Shown here piece after piece: positions 28,444 to 39,227 of a stretch of DNA of 64,000 nt. Source of the stretch: Candidatus Reidiella endopervernicosa (GTDB lineage: Bacteria > Pseudomonadota > Gammaproteobacteria > GCF-013343005). The DNA lies in assembly GCF_013343005.1 (NCBI RefSeq), contig NZ_CP054491.1, positions 1,346,501 to 1,410,500 on the forward strand, given 5' to 3'. The notes below the pieces were generated by a model. It made no database searches, was not told where the DNA came from, and saw only the letters and a list, made by a program, of their open reading frames with translations. How positions within the stretch are numbered: position 1 is the first letter of the stretch; each line of letters opens with the position of its first letter. The position numbers and the translations under genes are program-made.

Positions 28444-29377
28444 CACACAACATACCCCTGCTGACTACGGCAAGGTCGCGGTGCTGATGGGCGGTGACTC
28501 GGCTGAGCGCGAGGTGTCGCTGAATAGCGGTGGTGCGGTGTTGGCGGCACTGCAGTCACAGGGTGTCGATGCACAGGGTGTCGATTTTCGTGCCGGAATG
28601 TTGGCTGAGCTGGCTGAAGCAGGTTTTGATCGTGTCTTCATCGTGCTGCATGGGCGCATGGGAGAGGACGGTGTAGTGCAGGGAGCGCTGGAGCTGCTGG
28701 ATCTTCCCTATACCGGTAGCGGTGTACTCGGTTCGGCATTGGGTATGGATAAGCTGCGTTGCAAAAAACTCTGGACAGGCAGTGATCTGCCAACACCAAA
28801 ATTTTTGCAGCTGCGTAGCGGCTTTGATGCGGCAGCGGTGGTGGCGCAACTCGGTCTGCCGCTGATGGTTAAACCGGGGCGTGAGGGTTCAAGCATCGGT
28901 ATGAGTCGGGTTGAACGCGTTGAGGATCTTGAGGCAGCGTTTAATGCGGCGGTTGTCTTTGATGAGATGGTTTTTGCTGAGCAATGGATCAGCGGCGGCG
29001 AGTATACGGTGGCGCTACTTGGCGGAGAGACGCTGCCGCCGATTCGGCTCGAGACACCGCACGCATTCTACGACTACAAAGCGAAGTATCAGGCCGATGA
29101 TACGAGCTACCACTGTCCCTGTGGTCTGGATAGTGAGGATGAGCAGCAGCTACGCGCTCTGGCACTTGCGGCGTTCAATGCGGCCGGTGCAGAGGGTTGG
29201 GGTCGAGTCGATTTTATGCGTGATGAGCAGGGCGCATTCTGGCTGATTGAGGTCAACACGGTGCCGGGTATGACTGACCACAGTCTGGTACCGATGGCTG
29301 CGACCGAAGCGGGTATCAATTTTGAAAAACTGGTACTGCGAATCCTGGATACGAGCTTTGACGGAGTCGTGCAATGA
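28433..29377 (+). CDS. ddl: D-alanine:D-alanine ligase
   Basis: ATP-grasp enzyme that makes D-Ala-D-Ala for MurF. 314 residues from the ATG at 28433, behind AGGAGGGGG and overlapping the murB end by 11 bases. Motifs: VLMGGDSAEREVSLNSG (N-terminal), VFIVLHGRMGEDGVVQG, LPYTGSGVLGSALGMDK, the ATP-binding MVKPGREGSSIGMSRV, and EVNTVPGMTDHSLVPMAA with the metal ligands. Longer N-terminal extensions in this frame have no support. Confidence 0.96.
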   Translation: MSSSTQHTPADYGKVAVLMGGDSAEREVSLNSGGAVLAALQSQGVDAQGVDFRAGMLAELAEAGFDRVFIVLHGRMGEDGVVQGALELLDLPYTGSGVLGSALGMDKLRCKKLWTGSDLPTPKFLQLRSGFDAAAVVAQLGLPLMVKPGREGSSIGMSRVERVEDLEAAFNAAVVFDEMVFAEQWISGGEYTVALLGGETLPPIRLETPHAFYDYKAKYQADDTSYHCPCGLDSEDEQQLRALALAAFNAAGAEGWGRVDFMRDEQGAFWLIEVNTVPGMTDHSLVPMAATEAGINFEKLVLRILDTSFDGVVQ

Positions 29378-30162
29378 GGGCGCTTCGTAAGAGCAAAAAG
29401 AAGAGCAATCGGCGTATTGAGCCAAAACAGAAGCGTCGCTGGATCAATCCGCGTTATCTGGGGCTGGCGGTGAGCGTGGCGATTCTGCTCGGGCCGATGG
29501 CCTGGGTCTACACCCTGCTACACGATGCGGAGCGTTTTCCGATTGAGCGGGTGGTGGTTGAGAAGGGGGCTTTTGTCTTTCTCAACCAGCAACAGATTGC
29601 GTTGGTGGCGCAGCCCTATGTGGGCGTTGGATTTTTTAATCTCGATGTGAGCGCGATCCAACGCGCGATTGGAGAGCTGGCGTGGGTTGATCGAGTTTCA
29701 GTACGCAGGGTCTGGCCCGACAAGCTCTGGGTGCAGGTGAGCGAACAGCAGCCACTTGCGCAGTGGGGTAAGGGTTCTCTGCTTAATCGACGTGGTGAGA
29801 TCTTTACCCCGTCACGCAGTGAGATGCCGCAGGGGCTGGTACGACTTGAAGGGCCGCGCGGTCTGGAGAAGAAGTTGGCAGAGATGTACGCAGCAGTAGT
29901 GCCGCCTCTGACCACAGTGGGGTTGCCACTGAAGAGGCTGGAACTGGATCAGCGCCGTTCATGGCATCTGGAAGTAGAGAATGGAATCGAATTTGAATTG
30001 GGTCGTACCGACCCGGAAAGGAGATTGCAGCGCTTTCTCAGTGTCTACCCCAGCCTGATGGCAGGACAGGATGCAGGGGTAAAAAGTGTCGATCTTCGTT
30101 ATAGCAACGGCTTTGCAGTGAGCTGGAAGTCACCAACCGGCGCACCAAAAAGCGAGGGATAA
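29374..30162 (+). CDS. ftsQ: Cell division protein FtsQ
   Basis: Bitopic divisome protein that links FtsA/FtsK-side proteins to FtsL and FtsB. 262 residues: a basic cytoplasmic tail (RKSKKKSNRR), one transmembrane helix (about 30-50), a POTRA domain beginning at FPIERVVVEKGAFVFLNQQQI, then the FtsQ beta domain (WVDRVSVRRVWPDKLWVQVSEQQPLAQWG and VKSVDLRYSNGFAVSW). The ATGA overlap with ddl and the two-base gap to ftsA show operon membership. Confidence 0.95.
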   Translation: MRALRKSKKKSNRRIEPKQKRRWINPRYLGLAVSVAILLGPMAWVYTLLHDAERFPIERVVVEKGAFVFLNQQQIALVAQPYVGVGFFNLDVSAIQRAIGELAWVDRVSVRRVWPDKLWVQVSEQQPLAQWGKGSLLNRRGEIFTPSRSEMPQGLVRLEGPRGLEKKLAEMYAAVVPPLTTVGLPLKRLELDQRRSWHLEVENGIEFELGRTDPERRLQRFLSVYPSLMAGQDAGVKSVDLRYSNGFAVSWKSPTGAPKSEG

Positions 30163-30164
30163 GA

Positions 30165-31400
30165 ATGTCGAAGAAGAGTGAACAGAACCTGATTGTCGGA
30201 CTGGATATCGGAACCTCTAAGGTGGTTGCGATCGTCGGTGAGGTTAGCGGAGAAGGGGAGATCGATATTATCGGTATCGGTTCACACCCCTCGCGCGGTC
30301 TGAAGAAGGGTGTGGTGATTAACATCGAATCGACGGTGCAGTCGATTCAGCGTGCCGTGGAGGAGGCGGAGCTGATGGCTGGTTGTCAGATTCATTCGGT
30401 CTATGCAGGTATCGCCGGTAGCCATGTTCGTAGCCTTAACTCTCACGGCATTGTCGCGATCAAGGATCGTGAGGTGGCCCATAGCGATGTGGATCGAGTG
30501 ATCGATGCGGCGCGTGCGGTAGCTATCCCTGCCGATCAGAAGATCCTGCATGTACTGCCGCAGGAGTTCATCATCGATAACCAGGAAGGGATTAAAGAGC
30601 CGGTCGGCATGTCGGGTGTACGCCTGGAGGCGAAGGTACATCTTGTCACCGGTGCAGTGAGTGCAGCGCAGAACATTATCAAGTGCGTACGTCGCTGCGG
30701 CCTTGAGGTTGATGACATTATTCTTGAACAGCTCGCATCGAGTTACTCGGTGCTCAGTGATGATGAAAAAGAGCTGGGTGTCTGTCTGGTCGATATCGGT
30801 GGTGGTACCACCGATATCGCCATCTTTACCGAGGGGGCGATTCGCCACACTGCAGTGATTCCGATTGCCGGTGATCAGGTGACCAATGACATCGCAGTGG
30901 CGATGCGAACTCCCTATCAGTATGCCGAAGAGATAAAGATCAAATACGCCTGTGCACTGACTCAGCTGGCCAATGCCGATGAGACGATTGAGGTGCCGAG
31001 TGTCGGTGACCGTCCACCGCGTCGACTGGCTCGTCAGACTTTGGCCGAGGTGGTTGAGCCGCGTTACGAAGAGCTGCTTTCACTGGTGCATGCCGAGCTG
31101 CGACGTAGCGGATTTGAAGATCTGATTGCCGCCGGTGTAGTGCTGACGGGTGGTACTTCGAAGATGGAGGGGGTCGTCGATCTCGCTGAAGAGATTTTCC
31201 ATATGCCGGTCAGACTCGGTCTGCCACAGCATGTGCGCGGCCTGGTTGATGTGGTGCGCAATCCTATTCATGCAACAGGCGTTGGCCTGCTGTTATTTGG
31301 TAAGAAAAATCGTGGATCGAAAGTAGCGGAAACGTCAGGTGGTGCCGGGCTCAAGGGAGTCTGGTCGCGGATGAGATCGTGGTTTCAAGGGAGCCTGTAG
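30165..31400 (+). CDS. ftsA: Cell division protein FtsA
   Basis: Actin-like ATPase that anchors FtsZ to the membrane. 411 residues. LIVGLDIGTSKVVAIVGE (phosphate 1), CLVDIGGGTTDIAIF (phosphate 2) and VVLTGGTSKMEGVVDLAEEIF (adenosine motif) are all present. The C-terminal amphipathic helix GVWSRMRSWFQGSL is the membrane-targeting sequence. It is preceded by ftsQ at two bases and followed 60 bases later by ftsZ. Confidence 0.97.
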   Translation: MSKKSEQNLIVGLDIGTSKVVAIVGEVSGEGEIDIIGIGSHPSRGLKKGVVINIESTVQSIQRAVEEAELMAGCQIHSVYAGIAGSHVRSLNSHGIVAIKDREVAHSDVDRVIDAARAVAIPADQKILHVLPQEFIIDNQEGIKEPVGMSGVRLEAKVHLVTGAVSAAQNIIKCVRRCGLEVDDIILEQLASSYSVLSDDEKELGVCLVDIGGGTTDIAIFTEGAIRHTAVIPIAGDQVTNDIAVAMRTPYQYAEEIKIKYACALTQLANADETIEVPSVGDRPPRRLARQTLAEVVEPRYEELLSLVHAELRRSGFEDLIAAGVVLTGGTSKMEGVVDLAEEIFHMPVRLGLPQHVRGLVDVVRNPIHATGVGLLLFGKKNRGSKVAETSGGAGLKGVWSRMRSWFQGSL

Positions 31401-31460
31401 GGCTCAAATCGAATTAATGAACAGTGTAAGTAATCAAATTTCTGGAGAGGAGTGGAGCAA

Positions 31461-32618
31461 ATGTTTGAATTAATGGATGCCTATTCGCAAAACGCGGTAA
31501 TTAAGGTTGTTGGTGTTGGCGGTGGTGGTGGCAACGCGGTACAGCACATGCTTGAGGCTGATATCGAGGGCGTTGATTTCATTTGTGCAAATACCGATTC
31601 ACAGGCGCTACGTAACGCCTCGGCACGCACGTTGTTGCAGCTGGGTAATGACATCACCAAGGGGCTGGGTGCCGGGGCAAACCCCAATATTGGTCGTCAG
31701 GCGGCGATGGATGATCGTGAAAGAATCCAGGAGGTAATTGAAGGTGCGGATATGCTCTTTATTACCGCCGGTATGGGTGGTGGTACCGGAACCGGTGGTG
31801 CGCCGGTTGTTGCAGAGATCGCTAAGGAGATGGGAATTCTGACCGTTGCGGTTGTCACCAAGCCGTTCCCGTTCGAGGGTGGTAAGCGCCTACAGATCGC
31901 AAATGACGGTATTGAGGAGTTGAGCCAGAATGTCGACTCATTGATTACCATTCCGAATGAGAAACTGTTGCAGGTACTCGGTAAGGGCGCCTCTCTTCTG
32001 GATGCATTTAAAGAGGCCAACAACGTGCTGCAGAATGCGGTGCAGGGTATTGCCGAACTGATTACTCGTCCGGGCCTGATCAACGTCGACTTTGCTGACG
32101 TTCGTACTGTGATGTCAGAGAAGGGTATGGCGATGATGGGCTCTGGCACCGGTTCTGGTGAGAATCGTGCGCGTGAAGCGGCAGAAGCGGCAATATCCAG
32201 TCCGCTGCTTGAGGATGTAAATCTCTCTGGTGCAAACGGAATCCTGGTAAATGTAACGGCGGGTCTCGATCTTTCAATCGGAGAGTTTGAGGATGTGGGT
32301 AGCACGATTCGTGAGCTTGCCTCAGACGATGCGACTGTTGTGGTGGGTACCGTAATCGATCCTGAGCTGACCGGTGAGCTGCGCGTCACCGTGGTTGCTA
32401 CTGGTATCGGTCAGGAGAGGATGAAGGAAGAGGCGCTACCTGAGACTCCTGCTGTCAAGCTTGTTGAGAAACGTGCTGATGGTGAGATCGACTACCGTGA
32501 GCTTGAGCGTCCAACGGCGATCCGTCAAAAGGCGGTCGGTGATGGCCTCGAGTCTGCTGCTCTGGACGATCTTGATATCCTCGATATCCCCGCTTTCCTG
32601 AGAAAGCAGGCGGACTAA
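31461..32618 (+). CDS. ftsZ: Cell division protein FtsZ
   Basis: Tubulin-like GTPase that forms the Z ring. 385 residues from ATG 31461, which has GGAGAGGAG upstream; a GTG nine bases earlier is unlikely. [14 protein letters not shown] begins the GTP-binding domain. The tubulin signature GGGTGTG is at 106-112. [11 protein letters not shown] contains the T7-loop region. The last residues, [17 protein letters not shown], form the C-terminal peptide that binds FtsA and ZipA. The linker is short, as in E. coli (383 residues). Confidence 0.98.
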   Translation: MFELMDAYSQNAVIKVVGVGGGGGNAVQHMLEADIEGVDFICANTDSQALRNASARTLLQLGNDITKGLGAGANPNIGRQAAMDDRERIQEVIEGADMLFITAGMGGGTGTGGAPVVAEIAKEMGILTVAVVTKPFPFEGGKRLQIANDGIEELSQNVDSLITIPNEKLLQVLGKGASLLDAFKEANNVLQNAVQGIAELITRPGLINVDFADVRTVMSEKGMAMMGSGTGSGENRAREAAEAAISSPLLEDVNLSGANGILVNVTAGLDLSIGEFEDVGSTIRELASDDATVVVGTVIDPELTGELRVTVVATGIGQERMKEEALPETPAVKLVEKRADGEIDYRELERPTAIRQKAVGDGLESAALDDLDILDIPAFLRKQAD

Positions 32619-32693
32619 TAATGCTGGTTCGCTGAGGTGTGGAAACCTTGGGAGATCAGTGACTTGAGTGTTTTTCTGTAAAGTGTCTGCACT

Positions 32694-32721
32694 TTGCAGA
32701 GGGATTTGCCTGTGTTAGCAT
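32694..32721 (+). promoter_or_regulatory. Probable sigma-70 promoter of lpxC
   Basis: TTGCAG (32694-32699), 16 bases, TAGCAT (32716-32721), in the 159-base gap between ftsZ and lpxC. This would give lpxC its own transcript with a leader of about 50 bases. The hexamers are imperfect, so confidence is moderate. Confidence 0.45.
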
Positions 32722-32777
32722 GACGGCAAATTTGAGATCGTATGTGCACTCATACTGGATGGGGATGTAGCTCGATA

Positions 32778-33689
32778 ATGATAAAACAACGGACTTTGAA
32801 GAACGTTATCCACGCCACAGGTGTGGGTCTTCACACCGGAGAGAAGGTTTATCTGACGCTGCGACCCGCTGCGCCAGATACCGGCATTATCTTCAGACGC
32901 GTCGATCTCGACGAGCCGATGGAGATCAAGGCGAGTCCAGAGAATGTTGGCGATACACAACTTTCGACTACCCTGATTAAGGATGGTGCAAGAATCTCAA
33001 CCATCGAACATCTGCTCTCAGCGATGGCAGGTCTGGGTATCGATAATGCTTATGTCGATCTCAGTGCCCCTGAAGTACCGATTATGGACGGCAGTGCTGG
33101 ACCATTTGTCTTCCTGATTCAGTCTGCTGGTATTGAAGAGCAGGCAGCCGCGAAACGTTTTATCCGTATCAAAAAACCAATCAAGGTCGAAGATAACGGA
33201 AAATGGGCGGCGTTCGAACCATTTGAAGGCTTTAAGGTCTCGTTTAGTATCGATTTTGATCATCCGCTCTTCCACGAAGAGAATCAGCAGGCGCTGATCG
33301 ATTTCTCTACCACATCATTTGTGAAAGAGGTGAGTCGTGCGCGCACCTTTGGATTTATGCGTGACATCGAGCAGCTGCGTGAGCGCAAGCTGGCGCTCGG
33401 TGGTAGTCAGGACAATGCAATAGTCGTCGATGATTTCCGCGTGTTGAATGAAGATGGTCTTCGTTACGAAGATGAGTTCGTAAAACACAAAATTCTTGAT
33501 GCGATCGGTGATCTCTATCTACTAGGTCGCAGTCTGATTGGTGCCTTCAGTGGACACAAATCGGGACACGAGTTGAATAACACGCTGTTAAAAGCGTTGA
33601 TGGCAGACGAAAGCGCCTGGGAAGAGGTGACCTTCGAAGATGTCGAGTGCGCACCAATCTCCTTTATTAAGCCGGTTCAAGCGACCTGA
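32778..33689 (+). CDS. lpxC: UDP-3-O-acyl-N-acetylglucosamine deacetylase
   Basis: Zinc enzyme that commits the pathway to lipid A. 303 residues from ATG 32778 (E. coli 305). [24 protein letters not shown] is the typical start. The zinc ligand His78 lies in [10 protein letters not shown]. The second site [15 protein letters not shown] carries His and Asp, and [10 protein letters not shown] is the catalytic His segment. The C-terminus does not show the LA-AxVVA-like tail that FtsH recognises in E. coli (it ends FIKPVQAT), so turnover control may differ. Its position after ftsZ is the usual one. Confidence 0.97.
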   Translation: MIKQRTLKNVIHATGVGLHTGEKVYLTLRPAAPDTGIIFRRVDLDEPMEIKASPENVGDTQLSTTLIKDGARISTIEHLLSAMAGLGIDNAYVDLSAPEVPIMDGSAGPFVFLIQSAGIEEQAAAKRFIRIKKPIKVEDNGKWAAFEPFEGFKVSFSIDFDHPLFHEENQQALIDFSTTSFVKEVSRARTFGFMRDIEQLRERKLALGGSQDNAIVVDDFRVLNEDGLRYEDEFVKHKILDAIGDLYLLGRSLIGAFSGHKSGHELNNTLLKALMADESAWEEVTFEDVECAPISFIKPVQAT

Positions 33690-33690
33690 G

Positions 33691-34131
33691 TTAATCCCTC
33701 TTAGGATGACGTGAGAGCCGTACGAGTGCGGCTTTTAGTGGTTCGTAGGGTGTTGCAGCGGCAGATTGGCGCAGATGTTCGGCGCTGGCTTGTGAGATTT
33801 TTGTCCGACCCTGGTGTGGGGCTTGCGCTTGTCGTGCAGGTTTGACCTCGATCGAAAGGTTCTTGAGCTCGGTTTTAAAGTGCGACTCAAATGCCTGTTT
33901 GATTGCTGGAAGCAAATAACGAAGCTTGGTCGACCAGGCGGGTGAATCGGTATAGAGGATCAGATTACCGTTTCGCAGGTTGGCGACACGACAGTGTGCA
34001 TTGAGCGGTTCAGGAAGTTGCTCGACGATGAACTGCTCAAAATTGGCCAGTAGTGTGCCATGCGCAATGACCCGATCAGGCAGTACGCCTCGGAGTAGAT
34101 GGTAGAGCGGTTTTGTCGATTTGCCCGGCAT
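33691..34131 (-). CDS. DUF721 protein, DciA-like
   Basis: 146 residues, convergent with lpxC at one base distance. The N-terminal half is a DUF721 domain (about 12-95): LLANFEQFIVEQLPEPLNAHCRVANLRNGNLILYTDSPAWSTKLRYLLPAIKQAF, a KH-like fold. DciA, a DUF721 protein, is the ancestral loader of the replicative helicase DnaB in bacteria lacking DnaC. The C-terminal part is basic and probably disordered. A DUF721 gene between lpxC and secA is common in gammaproteobacteria. The helicase-loader role is inferred from the family. Confidence 0.85.
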   Translation of the reverse strand: MPGKSTKPLYHLLRGVLPDRVIAHGTLLANFEQFIVEQLPEPLNAHCRVANLRNGNLILYTDSPAWSTKLRYLLPAIKQAFESHFKTELKNLSIEVKPARQAQAPHQGRTKISQASAEHLRQSAAATPYEPLKAALVRLSRHPKRD

Positions 34132-34196
34132 GATCTCTGCGAAGGCTCCATTGCGAATTTCAACTCATTGTAATCGATTCAGGTTTTGATGCCGAA

Positions 34197-35129
34197 ATGA
34201 ACGTTGTCATAAATTCAAACGCTTGTCGCAAGGCCTGCGTCATCACGCTTACCTCACCCTGGGTTCTGCTGGGGCTGTTCTCTCTGTTGCTGTTGTTTAG
34301 CTCCTCACTGCTCTACGTAGGCTACTGGGCGGGACAGCCGACGGATAGCAAGGTTGCTGTTTCAACCGTCTCAGAGGAGTGGCGCAGTGATGTGTCACGT
34401 CAGCAGCAGGAGCTCGAGGCGCTACGTACCTCCATGTCTGAGCATATGGATGCACTGGCGATCAAGCTCGGTGATGCTCAGGCTCAGGTGATTCGACTCA
34501 ATGCACTGGGCAAACGTCTGACCAAAATTGCGAATCTCGATGAAGGGGAGTTCGACTTTGAGGCGCCACCTGCATTAGGCGGTCCATTTTCCCCCTCCGC
34601 GAAAGGGGAGTCACTCGCCTCTGCTGATTTCATTCAACTGCTGAGCGAACTTGAACAGCAGATCGATGATCGTGAACAGCAGCTCACCGTGATGGAGTCA
34701 CTGTTGATGAGCCGCTCTCTACAAAAGGAGGTCTTCCCTGCGGGGCGGCCGATCGAGAAGGGTTGGCTCTCATCTCGCTTTGGTAAGCGCACCGACCCCT
34801 TCACGGGCAAGCAAGAGCGTCATAAAGGGCTCGATTTTGCGGGTAAGATGGGCTCCAACGTGGTTGCAGTTGCTTCCGGTGTTGTAACCTGGTCGGGCAA
34901 GCGGTCGGGTTATGGTCAGATGGTCGAAATTAATCACGGTGGGGGCTACGTGACCCGCTATGGTCACAGCAAGGAGAACCTGGTCGAAGCGGGTGATAGT
35001 GTCGATCAGGGTCAGGTCATCGCCTTAATGGGTTCAAGTGGCCGTTCCACCGGACCTCATGTCCATTTTGAAGTGCTGCGCAACGGTCGTGAAGTCGACC
35101 CATCTAAATACATCAAGGCTGCCCGTTAG
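34197..35129 (+). CDS. M23 family metallopeptidase, membrane anchored
   Basis: 310 residues. A signal anchor (about 21-46), a coiled-coil region (about 65-110 and 140-170, with RQQQELEALR and LLSELEQQIDDREQQL), then a LytM/M23 domain from about 195 to 305. It has the zinc-site motifs HKGLDFAG and GPHVHFEV, plus KRSGYGQMVEINHGGGYVTRYGH. Catalytic residues appear complete, so it is probably an active peptidoglycan endopeptidase and not an EnvC/NlpD-type activator. It occupies the place of secM before secA. Start at ATG 34197; GATGCCGAA upstream is a weak ribosome site. Confidence 0.9.
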   Translation: MNVVINSNACRKACVITLTSPWVLLGLFSLLLLFSSSLLYVGYWAGQPTDSKVAVSTVSEEWRSDVSRQQQELEALRTSMSEHMDALAIKLGDAQAQVIRLNALGKRLTKIANLDEGEFDFEAPPALGGPFSPSAKGESLASADFIQLLSELEQQIDDREQQLTVMESLLMSRSLQKEVFPAGRPIEKGWLSSRFGKRTDPFTGKQERHKGLDFAGKMGSNVVAVASGVVTWSGKRSGYGQMVEINHGGGYVTRYGHSKENLVEAGDSVDQGQVIALMGSSGRSTGPHVHFEVLRNGREVDPSKYIKAAR

Positions 35130-35142
35130 GGCGGCTTCTTCT
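35118..35142 (+). terminator. Hairpin after the M23 peptidase gene
   Basis: GCTGCCC pairs with GGGCGGC (one G-T pair) around GTTA and is followed by TTCTTCTC. The stop codon of the peptidase lies in the hairpin. It would separate this gene from secA. Confidence 0.5.
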
Positions 35143-35247
35143 CATTCATCTCAATTGGATTACCGATGGGCAATCGCCGCTGCGATTTAGCGTCAAGTTA
35201 CGCTATCATTCCGCTCTTAATAATCGGGTAATCGGGAATTATCTCTA

Positions 35248-37968
35248 ATGGTCAGCAGTCTGTTCAGGAAGATTTTTGGTAGTCGCAATGAGCGCTTGGT
35301 TAAGCGCATGCGCAAGAGTGTTGCGCAAATCACGGCACTGGAGGAGGGGCTGCAAGGGCTCTCCGATGAGGAGTTACAGGCCAAGACCACAGATTTTAAG
35401 CGTCGCATCGAAGACGGAGAGACGCTGGATAACCTGTTGAATGAGGCCTTTGCGGTCGTTCGTGAGGCGAGTCGTCGTGTGATGGGTATGCGCCACTTCG
35501 ATGTGCAGCTGATCGGTGGCATGGTGCTACATCAGGGCAAGATCTCTGAGATGCGCACCGGTGAGGGTAAGACCCTGATGGCGACCCTTCCCGCCTACCT
35601 CAATGCCCTCTCGGGCAAGGGTGTGCATATCGTCACGGTCAATGACTACTTGGCCAAGCGTGATGCGAACTGGATGCGTCTGCTCTATGAGTTCCTCGGA
35701 CTGAGTGTTGGAATCGTAGTGCCGGGTCTGGAGCAGACGGAGAAACGCGACGCCTATGCGGCCGATATCAGTTACGGCACCAATAACGAGTTCGGTTTTG
35801 ACTACCTGCGTGACAACATGGCTTTCAGTCTGGCTGAGAAGGTCCAGCGCGAGGTGAATTTCGCTGTGGTCGATGAAGTCGATTCGATCCTGATTGATGA
35901 GGCGCGTACTCCATTGATTATCTCCGGTCCCGCTGAGGATAGCTCTGAGCTCTACAAGCGGATCAACGAGCTGGTGCCAAAACTGGTGAAGCAGGAGGAA
36001 GAGGATGGCGAGGGTGACTTCAGCATCGATGAGAAAGGTCGTCAGATCCATCTCACCGAGGATGGTCACCAGCGTGTTGAGGAGCTGCTGAGCGAGTCTG
36101 GGCTGCTGGCCGAGGGGCAGAGCCTCTACGATGCCGCTAACCTGACATTGATGCATCATTTCACCGCCGGGCTGCGTGCGCATAATCTCTTCCAGCGTGA
36201 TGTTGACTACATCGTTCAGGATAATCAGGTGGTGATTGTCGATGAATTTACCGGTCGTACCCTGGCGGGGCGTCGTTGGTCCGATGGTCTGCATCAGGCG
36301 GTTGAGGCGAAAGAGGGTGTAGCGATTCAGTACGAGAATCAGACCCTCGCTTCGATCACCTTTCAGAACTACTTCCGTCTCTACAACAAGCTGTCCGGTA
36401 TGACCGGTACCGCCGATACCGAGGCGTTTGAGTTCCAGCAGATCTACGGCCTTGAGACGGTGGTTATTCCGACCAATCAGGCGATGGTTCGTGACGATAT
36501 GGGCGACAAGATCTATATGACTGGCGATGAGAAGTATCAAGCCATTCTGGATGATATTCGTGACTGCCAGCAGCGTGGACAACCAGTGCTGGTTGGTACT
36601 GCCTCAATCGAGGTCTCGGAGCTGATCGCAAAGCTGCTGAGCGATAACAAGGTCAAACACGAGGTGCTAAACGCCAAGCAGCATGCGCGCGAGGCTGAGA
36701 TTGTGGCGCAGGCGGGGCGTCCGGGTTCGGTGACTATTGCTACCAACATGGCGGGCCGTGGTACCGATATCGTGCTCGGCGGCAATCTTGATGTAGCCCT
36801 GGAGGGCCTCGGTGAAGATGCCTCTGAGAGCGACAGGGAGCAGATGCGCGAGGAGTGGAAGGCGACTCACCAGAAGGTGCTGGAGGCGGGTGGTCTGCAT
36901 ATAGTCGGTACTGAGCGTCATGAGTCACGTCGTATCGATAACCAGCTGCGTGGTCGTGCTGGTCGTCAGGGTGATCCGGGCTCGAGTCGTTTCTACCTCT
37001 CTCTCGAAGATAGCCTGCTGCGTATCTTTGCCTCTGGCAAGGTCGGCTCACTGATGGGCAAGCTCGGCATGGAGGATGGTGAGGCGATCGAACATCCGTG
37101 GGTAACCAAGGCAATCGAGAATGCACAGCGTAAAGTAGAGGCGCACAACTTCGATATTCGTAAGCAGCTGCTTGAGTATGATGATGTGGCCAACGATCAG
37201 CGCAAGGTGATCTATGAGCAGCGCAATGAGCTACTCGCCGATGAGGATATCAAGGAGACGATCACCGATATTCTGGATGATGTGACCGAGACGACGATTG
37301 ATACCTACATTCCACCTCAGAGCCTCGAGGAGCAGTGGGATGTGTCGGGACTGGAAGAGGGACTCGATACGCAGTTCGGTCTCAAGCTCGAGGTTTCGAG
37401 TTGGCTTGAAGAGGATGAGACGCTTCACGCAGAGACACTGCGCAAGCGTATCCATGCGGAGATGGAGCGAATCTATGCCGAGAAGGAGGTCCTGGCGACC
37501 CCCAGTGTGATGCGAAATTTTGAGCGTGAGGTGATGCTTAAGGTGCTCGATTCGCACTGGAAGGAGCACCTCGCTGCGATGGACTACCTGCGTCAGGGCA
37601 TTCACCTGCGTGGCTATGCGCAGAAGAATCCCAAGCAGGAGTACAAGCGCGAAGCATTCGAGATGTTTAGCGAGATGCTCGACCGCATCAAGATTGAGGT
37701 CGCGAGTGTTCTGGCGCGCGTTGTGGTTCGCACCGAGGAGGATGTCGAGGCGGTTGAGGAGCAGCGTCGTAGTACTGTGCCAATGACCTATCAGCACGCC
37801 GACGCTTCTGCGTTGGGTGGTGAGGAAGCGCCTGCAGAGCCTGAGGCAGAGCGCGATGGTTCTCCTGCGGCTCCCTTTACCCGTGAGGGGCGAAAGGTCG
37901 GACGTAATGAGCCGTGTCCCTGCGGTTCAGGCAAGAAGTATAAGCAGTGCCACGGTCAGCTTAGTTAA
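35248..37968 (+). CDS. secA: Preprotein translocase ATPase SecA
   Basis: Motor of Sec protein export. 906 residues (E. coli 901). Walker A MRTGEGKT at 102-109, Walker [16 protein letters not shown], the preprotein-crosslinking domain, the helicase motif [19 protein letters not shown], and the arginine-finger motif [27 protein letters not shown]. The C-terminal tail carries the zinc-binding, SecB- and lipid-interacting motif [14 protein letters not shown]. No SecM-like arrest peptide is seen upstream, so the E. coli type of secretion-responsive control is absent. Confidence 0.98.
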   Translation: MVSSLFRKIFGSRNERLVKRMRKSVAQITALEEGLQGLSDEELQAKTTDFKRRIEDGETLDNLLNEAFAVVREASRRVMGMRHFDVQLIGGMVLHQGKISEMRTGEGKTLMATLPAYLNALSGKGVHIVTVNDYLAKRDANWMRLLYEFLGLSVGIVVPGLEQTEKRDAYAADISYGTNNEFGFDYLRDNMAFSLAEKVQREVNFAVVDEVDSILIDEARTPLIISGPAEDSSELYKRINELVPKLVKQEEEDGEGDFSIDEKGRQIHLTEDGHQRVEELLSESGLLAEGQSLYDAANLTLMHHFTAGLRAHNLFQRDVDYIVQDNQVVIVDEFTGRTLAGRRWSDGLHQAVEAKEGVAIQYENQTLASITFQNYFRLYNKLSGMTGTADTEAFEFQQIYGLETVVIPTNQAMVRDDMGDKIYMTGDEKYQAILDDIRDCQQRGQPVLVGTASIEVSELIAKLLSDNKVKHEVLNAKQHAREAEIVAQAGRPGSVTIATNMAGRGTDIVLGGNLDVALEGLGEDASESDREQMREEWKATHQKVLEAGGLHIVGTERHESRRIDNQLRGRAGRQGDPGSSRFYLSLEDSLLRIFASGKVGSLMGKLGMEDGEAIEHPWVTKAIENAQRKVEAHNFDIRKQLLEYDDVANDQRKVIYEQRNELLADEDIKETITDILDDVTETTIDTYIPPQSLEEQWDVSGLEEGLDTQFGLKLEVSSWLEEDETLHAETLRKRIHAEMERIYAEKEVLATPSVMRNFEREVMLKVLDSHWKEHLAAMDYLRQGIHLRGYAQKNPKQEYKREAFEMFSEMLDRIKIEVASVLARVVVRTEEDVEAVEEQRRSTVPMTYQHADASALGGEEAPAEPEAERDGSPAAPFTREGRKVGRNEPCPCGSGKKYKQCHGQLS

Positions 37969-37982
37969 GTGGATCGTTGAGT

Positions 37983-39203
37983 ATGGCAGTCGGTCTGAAA
38001 CCTATCGCAGAGATGCACCCTGTTGCTGGGTTTAGGCTCGGTACCACCTCGGCCGGCATCAAGACGCCTGGGCGTCGAGACGTGGTGCTGATGGAGCTCC
38101 CAGAGAGTGCCAGTTGTGCTGCCGTTTTCACTCGTAACGCTTTCTGTGCAGCCCCCGTTACCATCGCCAAACAACATCTGGCCCACGTTACTCCACGTTA
38201 CCTATTGATCAATACCGGCAATGCCAATGCGGGCACCGGCGCACAGGGAATTGCAGATGCGCAACGTTGCTGTAGGGCCGTTGCTGAGCAGATGGGGGTG
38301 GCTGCGGAGACAGTGCTCCCTTTTTCAACCGGCGTAATTGGCGAGCCACTCCCAGCTGAAAAGATCATTGCAGCAATTCCAGTCGCCGCCGCTGCACTTG
38401 AGCTTACCGCCTGGGGTGACGCTGCGCACGGGATCTTGACCACCGATACCATGGCCAAGGGGAGTAGTCGCCGTGTATCAATTGATGGTGGTGAGATTAC
38501 CGTAACCGGTATCTCTAAGGGATCCGGCATGATTCGACCCGATATGGCCACCATGCTCGCCTACGTGGCGACCGATGCAGCCGTTGAAAGTGAGTTGCTA
38601 CAACAGTTGCTCGAAGAGGCCGTTGCAAACTCATTTAACGCAATCACGGTCGATGGTGATACTTCGACCAATGATGCCTGCGTACTGGTTGCGACGGCTG
38701 CCAGCCGTATTGCCAAGATTGAGAGTGAGATGAGTGTTGGCTACGCTGAATTGCGAGAGGCGCTGATAGAGGTCTGTCAGGAGCTGGCCCAGGCGATTAT
38801 TCGTGATGGTGAGGGCGCAACAAAATTTATTACCGTTGAGGTGACGGCTGGGGAGAGCGTAGAAGAGTGTCGTCAGGTTGCCTATACGATCGCCCACTCA
38901 CCACTGGTTAAAACAGCCTTTTTTGCTTCCGATCCAAACTGGGGGCGTATTCTGGCCGCCGTTGGTCGTGCCGGCGTCGATTCTCTGGATCTTGAGGCGG
39001 TAACGATCCATCTTGATGAGGTCTGCATCGTGCGGGCTGGATGTCGTGTCGAAGAGTATCAGGAGTCAGCCGGTCAGGTTGTAATGGATCGTGAAGAGAT
39101 CACCATTAACGTTGCACTTGCGCGTGGCCATGCAGCAGCGACTGTCTGGACCAGCGATCTCTCGCACGAGTATGTCAAAATCAACGCCGAGTACCGGACC
39201 TGA
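37983..39203 (+). CDS. argJ: Glutamate N-acetyltransferase / amino-acid acetyltransferase
   Basis: Moves the acetyl group from N-acetylornithine to glutamate in the cyclic arginine pathway; some members also use acetyl-CoA. 406 residues from ATG 37983. The protein cleaves itself at MAT-ML: Ala189/Thr190 in RPDMATMLAY, and Thr190 becomes the nucleophile of the beta chain. Also GVFTRN-like AAVFTRNAFCAAPV, INTGNANAGTGAQG and FASDPNWGRILAAVGRAG. It follows secA by 14 bases. The 406-residue length is normal. Confidence 0.97.
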   Translation: MAVGLKPIAEMHPVAGFRLGTTSAGIKTPGRRDVVLMELPESASCAAVFTRNAFCAAPVTIAKQHLAHVTPRYLLINTGNANAGTGAQGIADAQRCCRAVAEQMGVAAETVLPFSTGVIGEPLPAEKIIAAIPVAAAALELTAWGDAAHGILTTDTMAKGSSRRVSIDGGEITVTGISKGSGMIRPDMATMLAYVATDAAVESELLQQLLEEAVANSFNAITVDGDTSTNDACVLVATAASRIAKIESEMSVGYAELREALIEVCQELAQAIIRDGEGATKFITVEVTAGESVEECRQVAYTIAHSPLVKTAFFASDPNWGRILAAVGRAGVDSLDLEAVTIHLDEVCIVRAGCRVEEYQESAGQVVMDREEITINVALARGHAAATVWTSDLSHEYVKINAEYRT

Positions 39204-39227
39204 GGCGATACTCCTCTGGCGTCACGG

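Noticed and set aside
34197-35129. secM secretion monitor before secA
   Set aside because: The gene here encodes an M23 peptidase with a full zinc site and no arrest-like C-terminal peptide.
35527-36582. 351-codon open frame on minus inside secA
   Set aside because: It lies fully antisense to the most conserved part of secA, has no ribosome site and no recognisable motif. Long antisense frames arise here from the codon bias of GC-rich genes.
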